Shown here: piece after piece, positions 25,561-39,553 of the stretch
Numbering within the stretch: the stretch's first letter is position 1
Layout: each line of letters opens with the position of its first letter
Origin: Tanypteryx hageni
Lineage: Eukaryota; Arthropoda; Insecta; Odonata; Petaluridae
Direction: 5' to 3'
Assembly (NCBI GenBank): GCA_028673005.1
Contig: CM054116.1
Span: forward strand, 70,321,315 to 70,385,314
Length of the DNA: 64,000 bases
Position numbers and translations under genes: made by a program
The notes under the pieces: generated by a model
Told to the model about the DNA's origin: nothing
What the model saw: only the letters and a program-made list of their open reading frames with translations
Database searches by the model: none

Positions 25561-27205
25561 CTTTTGATCGCGGTATACCTATAGAAACACGACATGAGAA
25601 AGAAACGAAGCCGTAACGAACGATAACTTTGACACAGGTAAAACAAGCCAGTATTAGCATCAGCGAAATACTTCATCCTATAAAATTTAAGCATCACATC
25701 TAAAAGCTTAAAACAGAAAATATAAACGTCGCCTTTCCGTCATTTATCTCGACGATTTAACCCATGGCAGGGATGGGCATTCGTATTTATTTTCTTTTAC
25801 TCCGTAGATCTATGGCCCCGGCAATTTGCGACGCCGCGCCGAATACTTCGTAAACATTCAACCGCCAGAGAAACACTTCCATTTTCGGCCCCGAGGAGGA
25901 GACGAAAGGCTTCCTAACAAATTTCTACGCCCTTAAGCCATTTAAAAAGGAAAAATTAAAAAAACCGCGTCGCACTTCGGAGCAGTAAGGAAGGGGAAAA
26001 CACTTCAACACCCCGACCACTCTTCAGTCCACTAGGAAGAGAGATACCTGCATAACTCCACGCAGATGACCACGACCGGCCCGAAAAAGGGACGAGCTAG
26101 AGGTAAAGAGGGAGACCTAACTGCCTCGAGGAAGAGGGCAAGTGTTGCCCTCTCTTCCGACTACAACTCCTTCACTACCTAATTGGAACGTTTCGAGTGC
26201 TCCGGGCGAAATATATTTTCGGGTGGTAACCGACGAAGCACAACCCACACTCCTGGGCTTTCCCTTGTTGCCAAGGCAGCGGAGTCCAAACAAAACAAAT
26301 GAAAAACGAGGGCGAACGAAAAAAAGAGAAACGGTAAATACCGTGACGGGCGAGAAGAAGGGTAAGGAATGGGGAGAAGGGTAAGGAATGGGGAGAAGAA
26401 GGGTGCGGAATGGGGCAAGGGAGGGTTGGGAGGAGGGCGGGGAAAGGGAGGAATATTCTTTTGCATTCCACCGACGTCACGTGTCAAAGCACATTAAAGG
26501 CAAGACATCAAAGTGCATACGCGCGCGCGGGATGGAGAAATGGGAAAGTGGGGCGGGGTTTTAAAAATGATGATTCCCAAAGGCATTCCTCTCTAGAAAA
26601 TGGAAGGAAATTATGAAGTTTTTTCTCTCTCCCTCCCTTCTCCCCTTAATTCACGAAAGTTAATTAAACTGCTTGATTATTAACTGCGGCCCGCGGGATT
26701 AAATCCACGCATGAAGGAAGCTACAGAGTTTTTATTTTCAGTTTTAAAATGTCGCCAAAACACCGGGGGAAAAAAACAAACGGCGAACGTAAACTGTGGC
26801 ACATTTCTTTCTTTATGGGGCTAGAGAGCGATGTTTTCAAACGTCGTTTTTTTCGAGTCCCGGCGCTGTACTAATTGGGACCGAATTATGAAACGTTAAA
26901 TTGGAATAAAACGCTCCATTCCTACCGCTGAATTCGATTCAATTAAACACCGTGTCGTGGCCTCGTAGTCAAAAATCAGCCACACCAACGCGGCACAGAA
27001 GCTTAACAACGAATTTCTCAGAATCAGCAATGCAAAAAAATAACGCTTAAAAATTGTTCCAAAATTAAAATGCGAGAATCTGATAAGCGGCAAAAATAAT
27101 TCTTGATGTCAAAATTTATGCTATAAATCTGCTCATTGCAGAAATTCTTCAATTAAATGAGAGACGCAAACTGCGCGAAAGCAATGACCCGGTTGTAATA
27201 ATATA
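25561..27205. other. No gene seen; small GAAGGGTAAGGAATGGG array
   Basis: A short purine minisatellite (gagaagggtaaggaatgggg, 3 copies) lies at 26355-26420. Frames here lack domains. Confidence 0.45.
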
Positions 27206-27371
27206 CAGTCAGATCCCGATTTAGCGACCCCCTATATAGTGCCACCCCCGCATACCGCCCATGAATCGTTGTGAACAGAGCTTCCATCATACGATTACAT
27301 TAAGCAAGCACCGCCAGGACCGCTTTAGCGCCAACGTCAGTGAACGTTGGCGCTAAATAGGAATCTGGCAT
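27206..27371. mobile_element. pogo-like MITE, 166 bp
   Basis: The left end CAGTCAGATCCCGATTTAGCG and the reverse complement of the right end (ATGCCAGATTCCTATTTAGC) form imperfect terminal inverted repeats, flanked by TA on both sides. The CAGTCnnAtccc start resembles pogo/Tigger-type elements. Confidence 0.75.
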
Positions 27372-27661
27372 TATAAATATATTAGTATCGATAATACAAA
27401 TTATTAGAAAGAGATAAGGGAACTGGATCGAGCATTTCCCGATGAGAGATCCCATGATTCAAGGCGTGATCGAACGCGGAAGATGATGAAAAAGATTTCA
27501 GGTCACAGACGATTCGAAAAGGGAGAGTTACCAAGAATTGAAGAAGGTTGCGGAGAATATGAGAACGTGGAGAACTCGGTTTTAACATACAATCACAATC
27601 CCTGGACAGAACATAACGATGACGATTTTCCCGCCATTTCATCTGTTCCATGCCGATTTTT

Positions 27662-28270
27662 ACTTTCTCCATATACGTAGCATGAGCAAGTATTGTTTTC
27701 GTGAAAAAAATCGAACTCGAGATTTTTAACGGTAATACATGTTTTAAGGTCCCCTGAACACGTTTTGACTATTTTCTCGATGATGTCTGTCTGTATGTGA
27801 TAGATTTTTGCGGGCGCTCTAACTCAAAAACTATTAATCAGGTCAACGCAAAATTTTATATTTAACATTTTTATAAAAGTTAGAAGATCTGATTAGTTTT
27901 TGGTAAAAATCGGTCGACCAGAAGTGGGCGTTGACTCTTGTCACATCCGTTATTTTGAAATATTTCCTTGAATATTTGATAAATGTAAAAATGTATTGGA
28001 ATAAAAGTTGTAGGATATTTCATTTTCTACAACCTTTGTTTGATAAATTTTTCCATATAATGCTTTGTTTAAGAGATATATTTTTAGCTGCCACCACCAC
28101 GCCACCTGCCGAAGACTATTGTTAACAATTGACGCTTAGTTACGTCTTAGTAACGCTCCTTTTTCTTTTCTTAATTGCCAACCGGAAGTCAATATTGACA
28201 ACGATCCCACAGCTAACAACATTTAATTTGCCATGTATATATGGAGAAAGTCATGTGTTGCCCACATCAG
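27662..28270 (+). mobile_element. Hairpin-headed repeat family, copy B
   Basis: Starts actttctccatatacgtagc and ends tatggagaaagtcatgtgtt, with the same internal segment order as copy A (acatgttttaaggtc, gaacacgttttgact, gtcacatccgttattttga). The interior is shortened and the head hairpin is degenerate (catgagcaag where tatagagaaag is expected). Confidence 0.8.
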
Positions 28271-31200
28271 TTTATTTTTATCAAAACGCACGTTGCAGTT
28301 TCCTGCCGAATGCGGAGTTGAAATATACGCAAAATCGCCCAGCGAATCACGCTATGAAATTTCCGCTGCATAAAACGGGTCGGAAAGATCAGATTCGCCG
28401 AAAAAATAACCGCGCCTTGTCCCGTCTACTAGCGAAGCGGTTGAATTCAAAGTCCTCCTTTAAAAAAAATTACGTCTCCCACGAAACCGCTCTCGACGCA
28501 TTACTTTAAAACTGCGTGACTTGCAATAACCTGTGGATCAAGAGCTCAAAACCTCCCCCACCCTCGCCCTCTCCACCCACACCCCCTCCCTCCGCGCACG
28601 CGAATTTTAAAAGTCTGCTCCGACGCAACCTCTCAAGACCTTCTAAAGAACTACTAGCTTCCGCGAAAAAAGAGGAGAAAGGGAAAATTTCCCGCCGACC
28701 CTCTTTGCCGAACGTTTGAGGCTTGGGACCACCCGCGACAATCATCCGATTGGGACCGATCGTTTCGAGAGTACGCGACGGAGTAGCGCGCGTGACTTAT
28801 CGAAAAACACGAGAGGATGGGCTGGAGAATCAGAGAGAGAGAGGGGGTAAGACACCTGCCTTTAGAAAATATAATTCGGATAAACGACTCTATAGACAAA
28901 ATTCGCGAAAAACTTCCCGCCTCCTCCGCGCACACTAAACGGAAAGGAAAAAAAAGAAGAAGAAAATTCGATACCCTTTTGAATTCGTGGATACAGCCAC
29001 ACCAAAGAGAGCGAGAAAGAAAGAGATATGGCACGTCGAATAAAAAGAAAATAGTCCACTCCGCTGCAGCATATGCGCATTCGGAAAAACATTCCCCATT
29101 CTGACGCGGGCGAACCCTCCGAAACAAAAAGAGAGACGAGAATCGCAACGAGGAAAAAAACTTTTGCCATTTTCGATCTTATTTTTTTATCATCATCAAT
29201 CTACATACAACATTTGGAGTCCTAGTTTTTTTTTTACAGATACATCCCCCGCCTAAAGCATTCCCACCCTTAAAAAAATCCCTTTTAGGTCCTCCTCCTC
29301 CACCTTCCACCCCCTTACCTCCCCGCGTATTCTTTTATTTTTTCTCTCGAACGAGACCACCACACGGGTTACATCGAAGCCCCTTTCATGAATGTGTCCT
29401 CGACTTCTTCTTTCCGTCTGGCAACTCCAAGGTGCGAAGGAGGCAGGCACTCTCTTTTGTTCTTCCTTTGAAGTTTCCCAGAGACTGATTCTCCTCCCTC
29501 CATTCCACCCCCGTGTTTCTCTCCCGTCTACCCCATCCTCTACCTCTGGTCTCCCTCCCTCCCTCTCTCGCGGGCCTTTGAGAGAAAGAGGGAGAGAGGG
29601 CGGAGGAGTAGAGAGGGGAAAAAGAGAGGTTTTTCCAGGAAAGATCCCTTGAACGCCGAGACGCCCAGGTTGCTGAATTTCCCCAGACCAACTCGAGCAC
29701 GGCTTTACAGTGATGCTCACCAAAAAGGCAAAGCTCTTGAAGCAGAGAGAGAGAGAGAGAGAGTAGGAGAGAGGAGGTGGAGAGAAGAGAGAGCTCTCCC
29801 TTTCTCCTATGCGGCAACCCCTAGGGGAGTTTGAGGCGAATGAGTGGGAAATGAAGTAACATGGACGGGGTGGAACGTCTGTGGGGGATGAGGGGGGGAG
29901 AGTATTAACTCATCTGACCGCTAATATGCAGTTCTCGCGTCTCCGCTCGGATTCTCCGTCCGAATCCCACTTCTCTCTCGAAGTCACCGCACCACCACGT
30001 CCCGCGATGCCTTCGTTGATTTCCTTTAGAAACGAAAATGTTTGCGTCGCGTGGGATTGTTTTGTGGTTTTGTCAAACGTCGCTCGTGAAGAAGGAAAAC
30101 GCATCCAGTCCGTAATAAACATTTCGCGCGGCCTGGCGCGTAGAAATGATTTTTCGGGTGAAGACCTAAGGCATCGTCTCCCGGGGATCAAAGCGTGACT
30201 TACGCGAATCCACAGAGGCAAAGATTTTATATGGTATCTCTCTTTTAAAAAGATTTTTCGTTTCAATCGGTATGTATTTCGGGAAAGCGCAGCGATTTTG
30301 CGGGGAGGAAATAAACATAGTGATTGTAGTATTTAATATGCGACTTCGAGGTATTCGTAAATTTGTGACACTTGTGATCCTAAGTGTTTTTCAGAATTAG
30401 TTCCATTCAACCGATAATAGCTTAAAAACACACACACACACAGTTCCATTCAGCGAGGCCTTTTTAATTAGAAGATTCATTAAAGAATTTTCCAACAATA
30501 TGACTAGTTCCCAACAAGGCTTACAAAAGCAACTTCAATCAAATAATAAAAAACCAAATCTCTTAGAAATAACGTTACATAGGTAACATTCATTCAGTTA
30601 CTGCAAGACAAAGTACTTTTTATCTCCTCCGTTCCATTACTTTACAAGAAGAAACCTAGAGAAATGTGAAAATAATAAACTAAAAAGGTGTAAATAATGT
30701 GAAAAACAACATTTTTAGTTATTTTGAAAAATAATTTGTATGAAATTAAATTCGCAAAAACATATCCAACTACTTGGTTAACAAAGCCGGGACCTGTAGA
30801 AAAAATAATCGGATACTGGAGTTACGGCTTTGGAGTGCCCATTTAATACGTTTTTACAAAATCTGGTAGGAAAACATCAAAGAGCGAAGACGATGAGAAT
30901 CAAAAGGCTTTAAACCTTTGTAAGCATTAAAGAAACCATACGATAAAAACCTCTCGGAGAGGCTAGACAAACGCTATCCTTTGAACCTAAATGGTAAGAA
31001 ACCATGCAACACCAAAATCTCTTTGGCGCTGACAATACTATCTCACTTCATATAATACGAAAAGAAACCTTGAAATAACCACTGAATCACAACATGAACA
31101 AACAAATATCATCTTTAACGAGATAGCTCCAAACAATGCAAGCTATCGTGTGCGAAACCCAGCTGACACAAGGTCGAAATACATCAAAATTATTGCAAGT

Positions 31201-31580
31201 CCTCGGAGACTTGCATTTTTATCGAGGGTGAGACTGGTTAACCTTTTTAAAAAATAAAACATTATTGAATTTCACTCAGGTTCCTTCGCACTGAAGACAA
31301 TAACTCAAAAACCACACAATTCCGTCAAATAACAGTAACATACCGCTACAGAAAACATTTCGGAGAGAATCCGCGCGAGAAATAAACGGAATTCGCAAAA
31401 AAGCGCGGTTCGCAAAGCGACTTCGACGTGAAAAAACAACTTCGAAAGTCGCAAGAAAGGAGTACTAAAACAGCAGAGCAAACGGTTAAAACATTAGCGA
31501 TATTGCTTTTTACTGCTAGCAATAGAAAAAATCGTAACCCTCATAACAAAACAATTGACGGGGAACGGAGTCTGAGGGTA
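28271..31580. other. No gene seen
   Basis: Mixed composition with CpG retained. A pyrimidine/purine flip occurs at 29460-29640 and a GA run at 29740-29763; a CA run lies at 30427-30441. Overlapping frames at 28500-30266 on both strands have no domain. Confidence 0.4.
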
Positions 31581-31582
31581 CC

Positions 31583-32296
31583 CGGACGCTATGCCGAACG
31601 GACGTTATGCCGACGCACGTTATGCGGACTGGATGTAATAGGCGGGAAATGTTAACAACCTATATATTGTCTACGTTCGGTTTTACTAGTGGTGGTAAAT
31701 ATTTCCCATTCTGCCGTTAATATTTCTTATACGCATTACCCATTTTGTTGTTCATAATAAGGCTAGTATAATTGACCCGTTCACTTGTTTATATAACTGA
31801 TGCTACAGATTACTCATTAAATTGTTTATACGTAATGCTGTACACATGCCCTTTCAATTTTTAATACTTATGGTTGTACACATTAACTGTTCAATTGTTC
31901 ATACTAGTAATTACTATAATTATGGTGGTTAAAATTACCCGTGCAATATCATATTCCACTGGTGGTACAAATTACACCTTCAATTGTTGATATCTATGGC
32001 AGTAAAGTGTGCCCATTATATTGTTTATATGCTCGGAGGCTCAAATTACCCGTTCAAAAATGTATAATTCCCTCGGTTAAATACACCCGTTCAATTGTTT
32101 ATACTTCCGACGGTTCAATCCACTTGTTCCGATGGTTTATATAACCCGTACAATATTATACGTTACTGGTGGTATAAAAATCTCGTAAATTGTTTATAAA
32201 TCATTTGTTAACATTTCCTGCCTATCCCATCCTGTCCGCATAACGTCCTGTTGGCATAACGTCAGTTCGGCATAACGTCTGTCGGCATAACGTCCG
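31583..32296. mobile_element. Inverted-repeat element with iterated GGACGTTATGCCGAC ends
   Basis: The left end has three and the right end four copies of a gacgttatgccga motif, in mirror orientation. Inside these, both ends share ggatg(t/g)(a/g)ataggc and ggaaatgttaac, giving inverted repeats of about 75-90 bp. The roughly 550-bp interior is a degenerate tandem of about 45 bp (words like ggtggtacaaattac and gttcaattgtttatac). Target duplications are unclear and no coding sequence is present. Probably a non-autonomous DNA transposon whose end motifs are transposase-binding sites; the superfamily is not recognised. Confidence 0.75.
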
Positions 32297-32299
32297 ACC

Positions 32300-35200
32300 A
32301 TTAGGTATTCATAATCCACACGAACACCTTATAACAGCAAAAATGAGTGAAAAGTCGTTTATAACGCCACAAGTTCTCAGCAACGAGGAAATCGATGAAT
32401 GAGATAAATATAGCAAAAATGATCACCAGCGACAAAACTCCGTTTGGCCCATGATGGAGCTATGGAACGACAACGCCTTAAGCCACAGCAAAGCAAATAT
32501 AAGTCCTCAGTTCGTTTCATGTACATGTGAATAAATCGAGTCGATGGAACTGACTTCTCGATGCTTCAGTCTATAGGAGCTCACGAGGGAGATCTGAAAT
32601 TTATCTGTCGAAAAAACAGTGTAAAGTCATCCAAAACAAGGGAACTTCACGGAATAACCAAATTCAACGAAAGTTGGACTAACAATCAAGTATCCAAATC
32701 ATCCTCCCCAATTCCATCGAAGATTCTCTAAACTGCTGAACCGGCCGGATCAACATTCGTGAACGAAAGACTCCGTACGAGCGAATTAACTCCATTGACA
32801 TAACCTTGATAAAAACATCGATAACAAAAATACGTCTCAAATCTCCCAATTCCCATTTCTCTCAACATCTTAGGGATAAAAAAATCCGAACTCGAACAGC
32901 ATTCTATCCGCGCGTAAACTCGAGCGCAAACAGGAAAAAAATCTTGGATACACTTCGCGGAAAGAAACTTCGTTTCGAATATCCTCACATGGTACTCCCT
33001 CGAATCGACAACGGAAGACCCATAAATTAAAAGAATTTCTATTCCCGGACGCACACCGCCGAGATGTTTGCCGATCCATTTCCATTCCGGAAAACCCGCT
33101 ACAAGTTTACCGACTCCGGATTTATACCCGCGTCACGCGGTTTTGGAACCACCCCCTCCTCCCCCCCGCCCAAAAAAAATCAAAACTCCCTCCTTTTCCT
33201 TAGCACGAGACCATACGGGACTAACCCCAACTCGGTGGAGAATCGGCGAGAGAAATAAATAGACAGGAAAAAGGGCATAAATTAAATTATTTCTTTCTAT
33301 TCGCGAAATCCTGAGGGGATTTGAAAACGATTCGTCTCCGTCGCTTGAAGGATTAAAAAAAAAACTTTTTCCTTCACTAGTTTCGCGACTCTACCTTTAT
33401 GGGAATGAGAGAGAAACACATGCGAAGAGAAAGATGGAAAAGAGAGAGAGAAAGAAATCTCCCCATTCTTTTTTTTCTACCCAGTGGGAAACTTCCAAAC
33501 GGGAGCTAATGGAGTTCTTGTGGCGGGAAGGACGAAAGAGAAGAAAAATAATAAAACGCGAGGAGGAGACGCAGGAAGGAGGCTCCGCAACGTAGCCGTA
33601 GTTTCATACGTGACTGACTGTCGTTAAGAGCGCGTCTACGGGCAAGGGAGAAATGAAAGTGCGATGGTTATGGGAATGGGAAAGTGCGGTTTCTTGAGGG
33701 CGGGAAGAGTGTGAAGAGGGGGAGAGAGAGAGAGGGGGGGGGGAGAAGGGAGGCAATGGCGGTGACATGAAGAAGGAAGGAGAAGGGGGAAATACCGACG
33801 AGGAATGGGGAAAGGGGTGGAGAGAAACGAAAGAGCTCGCGTGTATAGGCGAATGTTAATTTTTGACAAGGAAAAACAATTAAAAATCTATGCGTCATAC
33901 ATTTCACGATCTTTCTCATATATCCGCTCGCTTCTAGTTCACAAATAATAATGTCAATTGTTACATTAATGAATACGTATTTACGCGCAGTTTGACTTGT
34001 AGGAATAATGCTGCTGGGAAAAACTTAAGCGGTTGCTGGGCGAAAAACTCCATGTTACAATGACACTGGATTCTACATACTTATTTTATGAGAATGTGTG
34101 TTATATATTATATTTAAGATATCAAAAGCTATTTTTGAGTAAATCGACAAGAATAAACCACCCTCCAAGGTCGCGCGATGGTTTCTACTCCGAGTGATAC
34201 TCTATATAAATACGAGATTGCATAAAATTGTTAAACCCTTTAGCTCCCAGAGAGGCACACATACGATAAGACTACATTTAAACAAAATTGCAAACATCAA
34301 TTTTTCGGATTCCGAGTCACTTTAAAACACACTCAACAAAATCTCGGATTAGAATTTACTTAAGATCACAATAAGTACTTTCTCTATGCCCCTCGCATAA
34401 CAAAAAGTATACAAGTGAGGGAAGAAATTTCAGAGCAAATTACGTAAGATGCTTTTTTCGCAGACTTTTTCTTTCCATCGGAGTAAAGAATCGCAGATGC
34501 GAAGTGTTGTTGGTTGCCTACTTTTGGGCGATTTCTTGCGATTACTCCCCAGTAACTCATTCTAAATTCACTAAATGTACACCATGTGTTGTTCTAATGT
34601 ATCCTGAAATTATGGCGTTTGTAACTTTAGTAATTAACCGAATACATAAGCGATTTGAAAAAAAATCTCTACCAATCAGTAGACAGAACGCTACGTATGT
34701 AGACATTAAAATTTCTCAAATTTAAATTTTACCAGCACTAGAATAGCTAATCAAAGGACATATCCATTCTTTACTCAAGAAGTTACTTTATTTCGATCAC
34801 GGCCAAAGAGTTACATACATTTAAACGCTAAAGCGCTAAAAACGGAAGAACGAATGGGAGAGAAGTATTCGAATACTCCTTTACGAAATAAAAAATACCA
34901 GAAAGACCTAAAAGCTGAATACATACGTTACGGAGAACAACATCGGAGGTTATGAAGAGGGAATCTTTTTTTTCTAAAGGTCACTACAGCTGACTTTATT
35001 TTTACCTTTACGTTACTCCACGGAGAGAGAAAGAAAGAAAACGCCGACAAATCGGTTGTTTATCTTGCTATGACAAACAAAGCCCTTTCACACATCGGGA
35101 CCGAATACATTAGGAAAACAAAAACAAACAAGTCCGTTTAGACGGACATTATGTCCCATTAACACAAGTTATATAACGACGGAAAGGCATCGCTTCTCCC

Positions 35201-36600
35201 ATTATTTTCGTTTCCACGATTTACGGCATCGTTATATGATTTAACTTTTATTTTCCATATAACACTCTATAGCTCGACAGCATTTTATACGTCGCCGATT
35301 TAACTCGATGAAGATGGAGTTAAAGCGTACATAAACGTCGCTTTACTACGATTTTGGGCATCGAAAAACTTATATTCACTACGTTCTCGTGCACCGTATA
35401 TGTAAAAAAAATACGTCCCCGGATGAACACGCGAATCAGAAATAGTACATAGATAAACGCACTTTGAGGAATATGCCTCTAAAAGCCTTCAAGTCGATAC
35501 CATATGCAACAAAAACCAGTGACACCCCGAGTAAAAAATGCCCAAACTGCAAGTAATTCGTTTAAAAAAACAAGCGAAATTTCTCGAGAAACGTAGAGGC
35601 GAACACGAGTTAAAATAAATTGGCTAGCACGGAGATCATATCGAGAAAATAATTATCCGCGGCGGAAGCAACACGGTGCTTTTGAGGGCGGGAAAATATT
35701 TCAATTCTATACGCGACTGAAAAATCCGCGGACGACAAGCGAGACGCGTAACGCTAGCGTAAAATGACAAAACAAGGAAGGAGAAAGCTTGAATTTAATT
35801 TGGGAAGGAATATTTCGCACCGAGGAACAACGTACGCTGCGGAAATCACTCTCACACTCATTGCTCAAGCCGCTTCCGAGACGTAATAAATCCGATGCGT
35901 TGAAACTGTTAGCGTGTGAAAACCTCGAAAAGAAAGTGACTAGCGCAAAGAAAATTACCTTTTACGAGAGTAAGAGAAATTACTTTCTTCTCTGCATATC
36001 CCGCCATTCGTCCGTCATCGACTAAATTACTTCGCGGCCCCGATAATCGCAAGCCCAGGGCTCCACGCATAAAAAGAGGAAAAAACGAAAGGATTGAAAG
36101 ATCCGTGCGGTTAATCGGGCGCAAACGCTTTCGGACCGCGACTGCGGAGAGCTTCGTGAAAAAAGTATCCGTTCCGCAAACTCGATCACGGTCGCGATGC
36201 AACGGGCGCTCCCTCCCACGAACAAATGACGCACGACCGGGCGATATTAAAGGACGGGAGAGAAAGTCGAGAAGCGCGGGATCCGGTTTATTTAAGCGAC
36301 AACGAAAGAATACTGACGAGAATCGGGGAAAAAAATATATTCCAGATACACTGCACGCGCGAGAGATCCTCGAATGACATTTATGCGACGCTGAGCTCTC
36401 GAAAAGGCCAGCGGAAATTGCTAAGTAAAATGGCGGAATTTTCTCACCAGTCGCGATAAAATCTTCCTCCTCGCTCTTTACAAGGGGTCCGCCGTCACTA
36501 AAGATAAAAAAGCGTGAGATTATTAACAATAAATAATGAACGCCGAGAGGATTTCCCGTTTAAAGCGATGCACCTATTCGGCATCGACGGTTTAAGAAAG
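32300..36600. other. No gene seen
   Basis: CpG-containing DNA. A purine tract at 33410-33840 produces Pro/Ser minus-strand frames. The 206-codon minus frame at 35909-36529 overlaps other frames in both directions and has no domain I recognise. Confidence 0.4.
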
Positions 36601-36604
36601 TAGA

Positions 36605-36655
36605 CCAGGGGCTTCCAACCTTTGGTACGCGTACCACACGTGGTACGCAAATAAA
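36605..36655 (+). mobile_element. hAT-type terminal repeat (CAGGGGCTTCCAACC...)
   Basis: CAGGGGCTTCCAACCTTTGG followed by the palindromic gtacgcgtaccacacgtggtac is typical of hAT elements. No 3' partner was found, so the extent is unknown. Confidence 0.5.
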
Positions 36656-37830
36656 ATAAAAACACATGGTTTTGCCTATAGCTTACAATATTGTTCTATT
36701 ACATGTACGCAATTCAATTACAAATTTACATGCACGATTGTTGGTACATTACATTAAACTATTAATAAAAGCCTTAATCTGTTGGTTGGTTGGAACGCTA
36801 TATGGGATTTCCCGTAAGAGGGATCTTAAATATACTTCTTTCACACTTTCAGACTTCTTTTATTTTGCAAAATTATATTAGAAGTAATTGACGCACGATC
36901 TTCAGATAAGAACCATTTTAAAGGAAATTAAATGAGGATTCTTATTCTTATCGTCGATTTTTGTTTTCGAATCGAATTCGCTCACATTACGCTAAAATAT
37001 TCGAAAATTTGTCAAAATTTTGCATTTTTATTGAAACGTTCCCTTGGCGATCAACGGCATTGTTGTTCATACAGAAAATCAACATATCTGTTGAGTCCAT
37101 AATAGCTAATTTTTTTTACGTTAAAGATGTTAACTTAGTTAAAAAATTGTATACTCGTCTTGTCTTACTATTAAATATAAAAAAATATATTAAAGTGAAA
37201 GCCTGTTCATCTTTACCTTATGTGGAACGTTCGCTACACTGATATTTTTAAAAATAAATACAGAGCACGAAAACAGGTATTAAAAATTTAAATTACAAAA
37301 CGTATTGAAAAGTCGGATGGCACTTTAAAATCTTTAAAATTTCGGACTCTTTTTTTGAGCTGTAGTAGGGAGTAGTTTCAATGTTCTCTCGAATGCCTCT
37401 CTGTATGCGGAACATAACGGCGAGTGTCAACCGTCAACTATACTGTCCATAGTGTACCTTCTGACTAGTAAGCACGTTACAATAAAAATATGGGACATTT
37501 TGGTATGTTATAACGTAAGTACGTTGCAATGAAATGTCTTAATTTAAAACATTTTTTTAAATATTGCCATATCGGCATGATTATTAAAAAACACGCAAAT
37601 CGGAAATTTACATCGCAAGTGAAGTATCTCATATTACTTTACTGGAGCTTGTGAATCGTACGTATAATTGTAACATTCACACCTATATTAAACGGCAACT
37701 CGAAGTCAAATGACAACGTTTCACATAAGGCCTATTCAAAAATGGCGCCAGCCAATAAGGAAACACAGATCGAGCTATGCTGATTTATTTCAACTACCTA
37801 CAATTAACTTAGCAGTAAATCATTCATAAG
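36656..37830. other. No gene seen
   Basis: AT-rich. The frames at 36666 (71 codons) and 36961 (93 codons) are not recognised; both could be interior parts of the hAT-like element starting at 36605. Confidence 0.35.
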
Positions 37831-37833
37831 CAT

Positions 37834-38412
37834 GTGTCAATTGAGTCTTCCTTGCTCACAATCAGGAAAATAAATTTAAACAAACAGATCTCTAAGAGAG
37901 AGAGAGAGAAGTATGCAACAGAAGAACTGAAAACGTTTTTATTGGAGTCAAGGAATGCAAAAGGACATCCCAAGCCTCTTAAGGGGACCTCTGGGGTAAC
38001 AGATGCCCAGTTTCTATTAACAAAAGTTCTCTCATGACAGCTATAAGATCATAAATCTAAGGCTCTAAACCAAATGTTCAACATGAGGGTGACTAACTAT
38101 GAATCACTGGAAAGCTTTCAAATGAAAGTGGATGTAGAAGAAATGGTTGGTTACCACACCACTTTTTCGAGACTATAACCAGATCAGTCTTTAAGAGAAG
38201 CAGAGATGCAGAGACAGCTTGACAGTCCATTTAATGGTCAGCAGCCCTTATAGTGCATTATAAAAAAAGTATGAGTGGTCAATGGATCTGATCCAGAAAG
38301 CAGGAGTGAAGAGGGATGAAAGCCGCAGATGAGGAAAAACTGCAGCCAATGTCCTTGAGCACAGAGGGGAAGGATGGCTGGTCGACATGACAATGGCTTC
38401 TTTGTAAATGAA
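37834..38412 (+). pseudogene. Coding-like decayed sequence, unknown family
   Basis: An open frame starting at ATG 37834 (SIESSLLTIRKINLN..., LKTFLLESRNAKGHPKPLKG) closes at TGA 38035-38037. The same frame then continues protein-like for about 370 nt (FNMRVTNYESLESFQMKVDV, SLREAEMQRQLDSPFNGQQP) with stops mostly of the TGA or TAA kind that C-to-T decay of Arg or Gln codons would create. No intron borders are needed, which suits a processed pseudogene or transposon gene. I do not recognise the family. It lies downstream of the visible wit exons, on the opposite strand. Confidence 0.4.
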
Positions 38413-39553
38413 GTGCATATATCACCGAATAGAGAAAATATAATTTTAAAATTTAAACACCCAAAAAAAATTGTTCTTGTTCTAATTATTCAGTTAATTG
38501 GCAAAGAAGTTGCATAATTCTCATAGTATTTATTCTGCTCTATATTGAAAAAAGTTAGTGCATGCCATTTGATACTGATGTATCTATTTTGCTTTCCAAT
38601 CCCTTTTTCTTATCCTCCTCCAAAAACACAGAGCACTTAAAAATAAATCATTAAAAAATTTAAGAGAAAAATTAGGAAGAAAATTTTATAGAAGATAGTG
38701 AACAACCAAGAATCATTGTTTTGTTTCTTATGCAAATGACCAATTATACGATAAACACGACAAAGAGTGAAACCTTCAAAAGGAGCAGGCAATGTGAAAG
38801 ATCATAAAGTCAGTAAATGACAATTGAAAGCCAAATCTTATTAAGTAAAATGCAATTTTGTCTTACTGTAAGAAAGAGCCTATGCCAGACAAGTGCTACT
38901 TTAAATACCACCACTGTATCTATACAATGACTCATACCATTTTCATAGCTCAGAAAACATCTCATTAATAGCGTTATACCCCATTAGTAAATTCAAAAAT
39001 ATGTATGCTAAATAGTTTGGCTAGAAGATTCACCCAGGAACCTAGAAATAGAAATTCCACCTTCAAGATGTGAACTTCTCGTGCCAACTTCTCCTCATGT
39101 CCTAATGTAATCTCACACTTTTTTATTCCACAGACAGAAATAAATGCAGAATCAAATTCCTTTTCACATCACTAAAACCATCAATGATATTTGTGCCACT
39201 GCAATTTCATACATCCAATTTCAAAGCATGAAAAAATATGCAATGCTTTTGTCCCAATCACTTTGCACAAAATTACTACCGAAGAAAGCACCCCAAAAAT
39301 CGTTTAACTCAACCTAACACAACCTTTTCTCAGCTGTAGCCTCTTAAACATTTTTGGTGTGATTCTTACATGAAGAGAATACAAACTCTACACATTAATA
39401 ATCCTGCATATGGCAGACTTGGAGAGGATGGAAAAACTGGAAATAACTGTTACATTATGTAGCAATGGATGGAACTTGGCGAATATAACATGGAGAGCTA
39501 AAGATATTACCATGAAACTGGGCATATATATTTTACACAATTGAAACACTCAC

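Noticed and set aside
35909..36529. 206-codon minus-strand frame
   Set aside because: CpG-rich DNA with open frames on both strands; no domain, signal peptide or repeat structure recognised.
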